This document shows, piece after piece, positions 1-6,605 of a stretch of 14,814 nt of DNA. The translations under genes and the position numbers were made by a program. Within the stretch, counting starts at the first letter, position 1. The number at the start of each line of letters is the position of its first letter. The DNA comes from Chloroflexota bacterium (lineage in GTDB: Bacteria > Chloroflexota > Limnocylindria > Limnocylindrales > CSP1-4), in assembly GCA_021777365.1 (NCBI GenBank), contig JAJYDP010000038.1, forward strand, positions 1 through 14,814, in the 5' to 3' direction. The notes under the pieces were generated by a model. The model made no database searches, had not been told where the DNA came from, and was given only the letters and a program-made list of their open reading frames with translations.

Positions 1-11
1 GCGCGGCCGGT

Positions 12-2426
12 TCACGGCCAGGGGCTGCTCGCCGGCGATCCCTGCGGCGTGGGAGTCGCGGATGTCGCGGTGGCGGAGCCGGGGAGAAGGGACGGGGGCT
101 GGCCGACGTCCGGGCTGCCCGATGCTGCCGCCGTGGCACCCGGCACGACCGCGGCCGACGCGGCCGGTGTGGCTGCGGCCGATGCGGCCGGTGTGGCCGC
201 CGCCTGCGCCTTCGACAGCGAGCCGGCCAGCAGCGCCGCATACGCGACCGCCCCCTGCGGGCGCAGGTGGATCCCGTCGTCCCAGAAGTACTCCGGGTGG
301 CGGTCACCCAGGTCGTGCCAGTCCACGACCAGCACGTTGGGGTAGTCCGTTGCCGCCTGCGCCAGGACCGCGTTGTCGTGCGACTCCCAGCTGCGCGGCT
401 CCTTCAGGTTGACGAAGACCACCAGGCGCTGGCCGCCGGCCAGCTGCATCACCTGGTCCACCTGCTGGCCGGTGACCCAGCCGTTGTCGCCGAGCCCGAT
501 CACCACCGTGCCCGGCAGAAGCCCCTCCTGCTGGCGCTGCCGAAGGATGTCGAGGCCCGCCCCGAACGAGCGTCCGACCGCGGCGTTCACCTCGATGCCG
601 TGGATCGCCGAGCGCAGCTGCGTGACGGCGCCGAGCATGACCGAGTCGCCGATCGCGAGGACCGGCGCGACGGACGGTCGGGGGCTCGCCGATGGTGTCG
701 CGGACGGGCCGGCCGCCACGGGCGTGGTGGGCAGGCCGGTCGCCGGTGCCCCGGTCGCGGGGGGCTCGCTTCCGCCGCCGTACTGGGGTGGCATCACGGC
801 GCCTCCAGAGGCGGCCGTGCCCCCGGTGCCGGGCGTGCCGGTGGCTCCCGGCGTGGTCTCCGTGGACGGCCCGCCCGTCCCGCGCGCCGGCGAGGCGGGG
901 AGCGCCGGGCCGCCCGCGTCGATGGAGGTCACCGCGAGGTAGGGGGGCGTGGCGGGAGCGGACGCGCCGGCCACCCGCGCGCCGACCAGCACCGCGACCG
1001 CCAGCAGGGCGCCGCTGGTCGCCACCGGCCAGCGGAAGGTCGCCAGGCGGCGGCTGCGCGGCACCGACCGCCACGCCGTCCACGCGCGCCCCAGGGCTCC
1101 CTGTCGGACCGGCGTCTCGACGAACCGGTAGGAGGCCTCCGCGGCGACCAGCGTGAGGGCCAGCCGCAGGACGAGATCCGGCACCGGGTTCAGCGGCACG
1201 TCCAGCTGCGGGCGCGTCAGCGTGAAGATCGGCCAGTGCCAGAGATAGATGCCGTAGGAGCGCTCGCCGATCCAGCGCAGCGGCTGGCGGTCCAGCACCC
1301 GGTATCCGATCCAGCCCATCGGGTGGACGGCAGCCACGATGACCAGCGCCACCGCCAGGTCCACCGCCACGAACCCGCCCCGGTAGAGGAACGGTTCGAA
1401 CTCATCGAGCAGGGCGAAGGCGATGCCGACCACTGCGAGCCCGGCGATCCCGAGCAGTCCCAGCGCCGCCACCCGCAGGTCGACCGGGCGCCGGGTCGGC
1501 CGGGGCGCGGCCGGTTCCTCGGGCCACGGGGGCAGGGGCCGCGGTGTGGTCCGCTCCTCCGGCCACGGGGGCAGCGGCCCAGCCGGGCTCGGCACGTCGG
1601 CGGGCGTGGCTGTCGCCATCGCCCAGCCGCCTGCGCCCGCGCCGGGCGACGGCTCGGGCGTCCCCGCGACCGGTGTCGAGCCGCCCCGCTCGTGCGCTCC
1701 GGCCGCGGGCGTCCAGGCCAGTGCCAGCGCCGCGCCCAGCAGCAGGCCCGTCGCGTGCGTGTCGGTCCCGTAGTAGATGCGCGAGGGATCGACGTCCGGT
1801 CGGTACAGCCAGGCCATCAGCAGCGCGGACCCGGCCGCGCCCGCGAGGCTCGCCGCGAGCATCCCCCGGCGGCGCAGGACCACCAGTCCCCCGGCCAGCG
1901 CGATCGGCCAGAGCACGTAGAACTGCTCCTCGACCGCGAGGGACCACAGGTGGAGCAGCGGCGAGGGCCGACCCATCGCCTCGAAGTAGGACTGCTGGCG
2001 CAGGATGAGGTACCAGTTCGTGACGTAGGCGAGCGCCGCCAGCGTGTCGCCGCGCAGTCGCGCCACCTCGTCCGGCGCAAGGACCACGGCGAGCGTGAGC
2101 GTGGCGGCCAGGACGAGGAACAGGGCGGGCAGCAGGCGCCGTGCGCGCCGCGCCCAGAAGGCACGCAGCCGGATGCGGCCCAGCCGCTCGTGCTCCGCGA
2201 GCAGCAGCGTCGTGATCAGGAAGCCGCTGATCACGAAGAAGACATCCACGCCCAGGAAGCCGCCCGGGAGGATTCCGAGGTCGGCGTGGTAGAGCACGAC
2301 GGCGAGCACAGCGATGGCCCGAAGGCCGTCGAGACCCGCCAGTCGAGTGGCCCTGGGGGTGGCGGGCGCGGAGCTGCCACCGGCGTCCGTCGCCGTGCGC
2401 GCCCCTGCCACTTCCGTTCCCGCCAT
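12..2426 (-). CDS. Membrane acyltransferase (AT3 / OafA type) fused to a C-terminal SGNH domain
   Basis: An 804-residue membrane protein likely to transfer acetyl or other acyl groups onto an envelope glycan. Residues 28-450 are the acyltransferase-3 domain: GLDGLR at 31-36, the conserved His in VVLYH (47), GGFLGVDVFFVISGFL around 55-70, LWSLAVEEQFY at 160-170 and YLWHWP at 394-399, with many hydrophobic segments. A last membrane helix lies near 469-487. After a Pro/Thr/Gly-rich linker (490-588) comes an SGNH domain with GDS (593-595, Ser595), GLGDNG (644-649) and DGIH (717-720, Asp717/His720), so the esterase/transferase triad looks complete. A 75-residue Pro-rich insert (about 238-312) and an Ala/Pro/Ser tail (738-804) are unusual. 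I chose the ATG at 2426 because an in-frame GTG at 2588 would add 54 residues of non-family sequence and overlap the divergent peptidase gene. The family is clear; the substrate cannot be told. Confidence 0.92.
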   Translation of the reverse strand: MAGTEVAGARTATDAGGSSAPATPRATRLAGLDGLRAIAVLAVVLYHADLGILPGGFLGVDVFFVISGFLITTLLLAEHERLGRIRLRAFWARRARRLLPALFLVLAATLTLAVVLAPDEVARLRGDTLAALAYVTNWYLILRQQSYFEAMGRPSPLLHLWSLAVEEQFYVLWPIALAGGLVVLRRRGMLAASLAGAAGSALLMAWLYRPDVDPSRIYYGTDTHATGLLLGAALALAWTPAAGAHERGGSTPVAGTPEPSPGAGAGGWAMATATPADVPSPAGPLPPWPEERTTPRPLPPWPEEPAAPRPTRRPVDLRVAALGLLGIAGLAVVGIAFALLDEFEPFLYRGGFVAVDLAVALVIVAAVHPMGWIGYRVLDRQPLRWIGERSYGIYLWHWPIFTLTRPQLDVPLNPVPDLVLRLALTLVAAEASYRFVETPVRQGALGRAWTAWRSVPRSRRLATFRWPVATSGALLAVAVLVGARVAGASAPATPPYLAVTSIDAGGPALPASPARGTGGPSTETTPGATGTPGTGGTAASGGAVMPPQYGGGSEPPATGAPATGLPTTPVAAGPSATPSASPRPSVAPVLAIGDSVMLGAVTQLRSAIHGIEVNAAVGRSFGAGLDILRQRQQEGLLPGTVVIGLGDNGWVTGQQVDQVMQLAGGQRLVVFVNLKEPRSWESHDNAVLAQAATDYPNVLVVDWHDLGDRHPEYFWDDGIHLRPQGAVAYAALLAGSLSKAQAAATPAASAAATPAASAAVVPGATAAASGSPDVGQPPSLLPGSATATSATPTPQGSPASSPWP
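151..198 (-). repeat. Two tandem 24-bp units in the acyltransferase tail
   Basis: Units 151-174 and 175-198 differ at only two positions and encode two copies of an Ala/Thr/Pro/Ser octapeptide (ATPAASAA-like) in the low-complexity C-terminal tail. This looks like slippage-type expansion in a disordered segment. Confidence 0.85.
1502..1579 (-). repeat. Duplicated 39-bp segment in the acyltransferase loop insert
   Basis: A 39-bp offset duplication encodes PLPPWPEERTTPR followed by PLPPWPEEPAAPR. The shared block GGCCACGGGGGCAG starts at 1522 and again at 1561. It lies inside the Pro-rich insert between two membrane segments of the acyltransferase domain. Confidence 0.85.
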
Positions 2427-2569
2427 GCCCGCCCGATCCTCGCTCGCGCTCTGTCCAATGATGACGCGTCCGGGGCCAGCGCGGTGCCCCCCGAAGGGCC
2501 TAGGATCGATGCCGGGGTGGGCAGGCGCGGATGGGTCGCGGCCCCCGACCCCGACCGACAGGAGCCGAC
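2427..2569. promoter_or_regulatory. Divergent intergenic region, acyltransferase / peptidase
   Basis: These 143 bases separate the two divergent start codons, so promoters for both genes should lie here. On the plus strand TAGGAT at 2501-2506 could be a -10 box, but I see no matching -35. A small perfect inverted repeat (GGGTCG 2533-2538, CGACCC 2546-2551, 7-base loop) sits in the expected leader just before the ribosome binding site of the peptidase gene. AGGAG at 2560-2564, five bases before the GTG at 2570, is the ribosome binding site that fixes that start. No clear promoter is visible for the minus-strand gene. Confidence 0.35.
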
Positions 2570-3520
2570 GTGCGCGAGCTGTACCCACCCATCGAGCCGT
2601 CCCGATCCGGCCATCTCCGCGTCTCGGACCTGCACCAGGTCTATTGGGAGGAGAGCGGCAACCCTGCCGGGACGCCGGTGGTCTTCGTGCACGGCGGCCC
2701 CGGCGGCGGAACCGGCGCCGACGACCGTCGCTTCTTCGACGCCGCTGCCTACCGCATCGTGCTGTTCGACCAGCGCGGATCCGGCCGCAGCACGCCGCGT
2801 GCCAGCCTGGTCGAGAACACCACCTGGGACCTGGTGGCCGACATGGAACGGCTGCGCGAGCTGCTGGGGATCGAGCGCTGGGTGGTCTTCGGTGGCTCGT
2901 GGGGGAGCACGCTCTCCCTGGCGTACGCCGAGCGCCACCCGGAGCGGGTCCGGGCGCTCGTGCTGCGGGGCATCTTCCTCTTGCGGCCGCTCGAGATCCG
3001 CTGGTTCTACCAGGAGGGGGCGAGCTTCATCTTCCCGGACGCATGGGAGGCGTACCTCGCGCCGATCCCGCTCGAGGAGCGCGGGGACCTGGTGGCCGCA
3101 TACCATCGTCGCCTGACCGGCGAGGACCCGGAGGAGCGGGCCCGGGCGGCGCGCGCCTGGAGCCGGTGGGAGGCCAGCACCAGCAAGCTGCGCCCCGATC
3201 CGGCACTGATCGCGAAGTACGAGGATGACGCCCTGGCCGACGCATTCGCCCGCATCGAGTGCCACTACTTCGTCCACCGCGGCTTCTTCGCCACCCCCGA
3301 CGAGCTGCTCGACGGCGTGGAGCGGATCCGGAGGATCCCGGCGGTGATCGTCCAGGGCCGCTACGACGTGGTCTGCCCCATCACCACGGCCTGGGACCTG
3401 CACCGCCGCTGGCCGGAGGCGGACTTCCAGGTGGTGCCGGATGCCGGGCACTCCGCCATGGAGCCGTCCACGGTCGACCGGCTGGTGACCGCCACCGACC
3501 GGTTCCGCACCGCGCCCTGA
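2570..3520 (+). CDS. pip: Proline iminopeptidase (prolyl aminopeptidase, family S33)
   Basis: A 316-residue cytoplasmic alpha/beta-hydrolase that removes N-terminal proline from peptides. HGGPGG (41-46) is the oxyanion-hole motif of the family, DQRGSG follows at 67-72, and the nucleophile elbow GGSWGS (108-113) carries Ser110. The other triad members are Asp266 in GRYDVVCP and His294 in DAGHS. Glu201 (RWEAS) and Glu230 (RIECHYF) match the positions that bind the free amino terminus in characterised enzymes. The length is typical. The start is the GTG at 2570, preceded by AGGAG at 2560-2564; an in-frame ATG at 2531 would add 13 residues with no family match and no good binding site. The gene ends 16 bases from the convergent GH18 gene, so no operon partner is apparent. 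Confidence 0.95.
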   Translation: MRELYPPIEPSRSGHLRVSDLHQVYWEESGNPAGTPVVFVHGGPGGGTGADDRRFFDAAAYRIVLFDQRGSGRSTPRASLVENTTWDLVADMERLRELLGIERWVVFGGSWGSTLSLAYAERHPERVRALVLRGIFLLRPLEIRWFYQEGASFIFPDAWEAYLAPIPLEERGDLVAAYHRRLTGEDPEERARAARAWSRWEASTSKLRPDPALIAKYEDDALADAFARIECHYFVHRGFFATPDELLDGVERIRRIPAVIVQGRYDVVCPITTAWDLHRRWPEADFQVVPDAGHSAMEPSTVDRLVTATDRFRTAP

Positions 3521-3536
3521 GGGTTGCCGCGCGCCG

Positions 3537-6503
3537 TCAGCGCACGTCCCAGAACGCCGTCGCGGTGAAGAGCGGCGTGGCGAGCGGCTGCCCGTTCAGG
3601 ACAGTCAGCGCGTACCACGCCTGGAACGCGCCGACCTGGTTGCAGGACGAGGTGTAGGCCCCGCCCTGGACCACCGCCACCGCCGTGGCCGTGGCGCCCT
3701 GGTCCACCGTGGTGACCACCGTCGCGGTCGGGTCGGGCGCCGAGCGGACCCGGACCAGGGGGCACATGGCGGTGATCGTGGCCGGGTACGCGACCGGGGA
3801 CGGGGATGGGCCGCGCGTCGGGGCCGGCGACGGCGAGGCGCCCGGCAGGGCCGTCGGACCGGGCGAGGCGCTCGGCAGGGCCGTCGGACCGGGCGAGGCG
3901 CTCGGCGACGGCGAGGTGCCCGGCACGGCCGTCGCGCCGGCCGAGGGGGATGGGCTGGGCGATGCTCCGGGAGGGCCCGGCGGACCGGGCGCGGGTGCCG
4001 ACGGCGGCAGAGGCGCGCCGAGCGCGACCCGGAACGCGTAGCGGTTGCGGCGCCCGCCGGCGTCGATCCCGGAGACCGTCACCGTGCCGGTGCCGGCGAG
4101 GGCCGGGCCGCTGAATGCCGCCCGGTAGTGACCCGCCCCGAGGGTCGTGACCGATCCCGCCAGCGTCTGCCCGGAGACGGCCAGCGTGAACAGGGGTGCC
4201 GATCGCATCGGCTCGGACGCCCAGGCGTTCACGACGAGCGTTCGCGTCGTCGCGGACTCGGCCACCGTGGTGCGGACCATGTACGCCGCGGCCGTGATCG
4301 TCCTCTCGAGGAAGGCGCGGCCGGCCGGGCCCGTGGCGATCACCTGGACCGTGTAGTCCCCCTGGGGGACGAGGGTGCCGGCGGCGTTCCGACCGTCCCA
4401 GGTCCAGCCGCTGGTTCCCGCGGGCATCCGGCGCGCATACCACGCCGTGCGCACCACGTGCCCCTGCGCGTCCAGGATCCGCAGGGTGCTGGTCGTGGCC
4501 CGCGCCAGCCGGAAGGTGATCCGCGTCACCGGCGCGTACCGGTCGCCGTCCTGGGGGTAGAAGCGGTTCGGGCCGGCACGGAGGAAGCCCAGGACGCGGT
4601 TCACGATCACGGTCGAGCGCAGCGTCAGCGCATTCCCGCGGGCGTCCTTCACCGCGAGCGTGACCGCATACGTGCCGTCGGGCGCCGGCGTGCCGGCCGA
4701 TGTGGTGCCGTTCCACGTCGCGCTCCCGGACGTGCTGGTCACCGGCGTGCTCAGGATCACCGAGGATCCCGACGTGATCGAGAGGGTGCCGGTCACCTCC
4801 TCCGAGACCCACCACGAGAGCGACGCCGTGTCCGCCACGCCGTCCCCGTTCGGGGAGAACGCGTCGCCGGGGTTGCCGGGCGAGTTCGTGGCGGTCACGG
4901 CCAGTTCGCCCGTGGGCGGAAGCGGCGCCGTCGAGCCGAACGTCTGGCGCAGCAGCTGGGTGAGCTCGGGCCGCGTGCCGTCGTAGCCGAGCGCCCACAT
5001 CCCCGTGCCGCGCAGGTTCGCCGAGATGACCAGCTGGTACTTGGCCGCGAGGGACTGCGCGTCGTCGTAGTAGAGCTCGCGCCAGACGCTGGGGCACGTG
5101 TCGCAGTTCTGGCGCTGGTACGCCGTCCAGGCGGACGTCTCGGCGGCATCCCACTGGCGTCCGTTCGTCTCGGCCAGCCCGACCGCCACGTCGTACGGAG
5201 CGGCCACCGAGTAGCCGTTCTGGCTGTTCTGCGGCAGGGTGGCGGCGTTGGGCGTGCTGGAGGCGGTCGACCAGGCCCGGCCGTAGTAGGGGAGCCCGAG
5301 CAGCAGGTGCCCGGGAGTGGTGAGGGTGAGATAGCGCCCCACCGTCCGGGTCAGATCGGTGTAGTAGGCGGTCGAGGTGAGCGGCGAGATCGACGCCGCG
5401 TTGGCCGCCCCGGCGCCGCGGTAGTCGTAGCCCATGATGAAGAGCGCGTCCGCTGCCCCCGGAGCGGTGAGCCCGGGGACGTCGTAGTTGCCCGGATCGC
5501 CGGTCACGTCCACCACCAGCTCGAGCCCCGGTCGGGCGGCGTCCAGGGCCGCGCGGAGCCCCCGGACCAGCGCGTCGAAGCCGGCCGCCTGGCCCGGCGG
5601 CACCGGCTCGAAGTCGAGGTTGACGCCGTCCACCCCGCGCGAGACGACCTGGGTGACGATCTGGCCGACCAGGGTGGCCTGCGCGGCGGGGCTGGCGAGC
5701 AGCGCGGTGCTCGCCGCTGCCCCCGTCGGGTCCCAGGCGAAGCGCTCGACGGTCAGCGCCACCCGCGTCCCCTGCGCGTGCGCGGCGTCGATGATCGCGG
5801 TGAGGTTGCCGCTCTGCCAGCCCGTCCACCCGGCCTCCGGGGTGCCGTCGGAGCCGAGCTGCTGGAGCGTCCCGTCGGCCGAGGCCGTCACGCCGAAGTA
5901 GGCGATCGTCGAGAGGACCGAGTAGTCGAGCGTCAGCGTGGGATCGGCGAGCTCCCAGTAGGGGAGGAAGCCGTAGACCTCGCGCCCGGGGCCGGCCGGG
6001 ACCGGCGCGCTCGTCGGAGCGCCGCTCGTCGGAGCGCCGCTCGCCGGCGATGCCGTCGGCGTCGGCGATGGCGCGGACGTGGGCTGCGCGAGCGTCGGCG
6101 ACGGCCCGGGGCCGGCCTGGGCGAGCCGACGGGACGGGCCGGGTGCCGTCCCGCCCGGCAGCACGCCGGTGAGTGTCGACGACGGCAGGGACCGGCCGTC
6201 GCTCACGCGCGCGTCGGGTGCCCGGGACCGCAGCGGCACGGTGACGGGGCTCGGCGGGGCCAGGACCAGGTGGTCGTGCGCGTGGGCCTGCGCCTCCAGG
6301 TACGCCTCGCTCGGCACGCCCGACGTGGGAGGGGTGGCCGGCCCGGCGGGGGACCGGCCCGCTTCCAGCCCCCCTGCCGGCGACCCGCCCGCGATCGACG
6401 GCTGTCCGCCCCGCGTCGGCGCCGGGACCGCCGAGCTCGCCGGCGCGGGCAGCACCAGTGCGGCCGCCAGGAGGATCGAGCCGAGAGGGATCGCGCTTCG
6501 CAC
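3537..6503 (-). CDS. Secreted multidomain GH18 glycosidase-like protein with Ig-like and SH3-like domains
   Basis: A 988-residue exported protein. Residues 1-25 are a signal peptide with likely cleavage after SSA. A Pro/Ser-rich spacer leads to a GH18 barrel at about 175-522: it opens with YGFLPYWE (177-184), has the catalytic strand DGVNLDFE (292-299, proton donor Glu299), MGYDYRG (357-363), and the closing tryptophan region MWALGYD (502-508). The asparagine in the DxxDxDxE motif is common in the YaaH/SleL branch. Then come FlgD-type Ig-like domains at about 543-635 (with FSPNGDGVAD) and 636-738, a further beta-rich segment (739-830), a repetitive Pro/Ser linker (831-905), and an SH3-like end domain (906-988, CPLVRVRSAPD). 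Cysteine pairs 467/470 and 914/954 could form disulfides. The start is GTG at 6503, with GAGG eight bases upstream. A role in cutting chitin or peptidoglycan-type sugars is inferred. Confidence 0.9.
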   Translation of the reverse strand: MRSAIPLGSILLAAALVLPAPASSAVPAPTRGGQPSIAGGSPAGGLEAGRSPAGPATPPTSGVPSEAYLEAQAHAHDHLVLAPPSPVTVPLRSRAPDARVSDGRSLPSSTLTGVLPGGTAPGPSRRLAQAGPGPSPTLAQPTSAPSPTPTASPASGAPTSGAPTSAPVPAGPGREVYGFLPYWELADPTLTLDYSVLSTIAYFGVTASADGTLQQLGSDGTPEAGWTGWQSGNLTAIIDAAHAQGTRVALTVERFAWDPTGAAASTALLASPAAQATLVGQIVTQVVSRGVDGVNLDFEPVPPGQAAGFDALVRGLRAALDAARPGLELVVDVTGDPGNYDVPGLTAPGAADALFIMGYDYRGAGAANAASISPLTSTAYYTDLTRTVGRYLTLTTPGHLLLGLPYYGRAWSTASSTPNAATLPQNSQNGYSVAAPYDVAVGLAETNGRQWDAAETSAWTAYQRQNCDTCPSVWRELYYDDAQSLAAKYQLVISANLRGTGMWALGYDGTRPELTQLLRQTFGSTAPLPPTGELAVTATNSPGNPGDAFSPNGDGVADTASLSWWVSEEVTGTLSITSGSSVILSTPVTSTSGSATWNGTTSAGTPAPDGTYAVTLAVKDARGNALTLRSTVIVNRVLGFLRAGPNRFYPQDGDRYAPVTRITFRLARATTSTLRILDAQGHVVRTAWYARRMPAGTSGWTWDGRNAAGTLVPQGDYTVQVIATGPAGRAFLERTITAAAYMVRTTVAESATTRTLVVNAWASEPMRSAPLFTLAVSGQTLAGSVTTLGAGHYRAAFSGPALAGTGTVTVSGIDAGGRRNRYAFRVALGAPLPPSAPAPGPPGPPGASPSPSPSAGATAVPGTSPSPSASPGPTALPSASPGPTALPGASPSPAPTRGPSPSPVAYPATITAMCPLVRVRSAPDPTATVVTTVDQGATATAVAVVQGGAYTSSCNQVGAFQAWYALTVLNGQPLATPLFTATAFWDVR
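3843..3902 (-). repeat. Perfect 30-bp tandem duplication in the GH18 protein linker
   Basis: Units 3843-3872 and 3873-3902 are identical and encode two copies of a ten-residue SASPGPTALP-type motif in the linker before the SH3-like domain. Perfect identity at the DNA level points to a recent duplication or ongoing length variation. Confidence 0.9.
6012..6041 (-). repeat. Perfect 15-bp tandem duplication in the N-terminal linker of the GH18 protein
   Basis: Units 6012-6026 and 6027-6041 are identical (CGTCGGAGCGCCGCT) and encode the repeated pentapeptide seen as SGAPTSGAPTS just before the GH18 barrel. Confidence 0.85.
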
Positions 6504-6574
6504 CGGATCAGCCTCGTCGAGCGGCCACGCGACCAGGGCGTGACGGTCCAGAGGATAGCGGGCGGCGGACCCCG
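6504..6574 (-). promoter_or_regulatory. Leader of the GH18 gene with a possible -10 box
   Basis: Read on the minus strand, TATCCT (6552-6557) resembles a -10 box and would start transcription about 40 bases before the GTG at 6503. I see no convincing -35 element. The ribosome binding site is GAGG (6512-6515). The gap behind the acetyltransferase gene and the hairpin there suggest the GH18 gene has its own promoter. Confidence 0.3.
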
Positions 6575-6596
6575 CGATCGGCGCCCCGCGCGATCG
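6575..6596 (-). terminator. Hairpin after the acetyltransferase gene
   Basis: CGATCG at 6575-6580 and 6591-6596 form a six-base-pair stem, extended by three pairs after a bulged C, with a GGG loop. It begins ten bases after the stop codon of the acetyltransferase gene. There is no run of T after it, so it would be a hairpin-only or processing-type terminator. Confidence 0.4.
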
Positions 6597-6605
6597 AGGG
6601 CCTGG

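Noticed and set aside
151..198. Short tandem repeats considered as a CRISPR-like array
   Set aside because: Only two adjoining units with no spacers, in frame within a low-complexity protein tail.
2427..2588. N-terminal extension of the acyltransferase to a GTG at 2588
   Set aside because: It would overlap the start of the divergent peptidase and add 54 residues without family character; the ATG at 2426 is better.
267..3116. A 949-codon plus-strand open frame over the acyltransferase and peptidase genes
   Set aside because: It is antisense to the acyltransferase and out of frame with the peptidase, both of which have complete motif sets.
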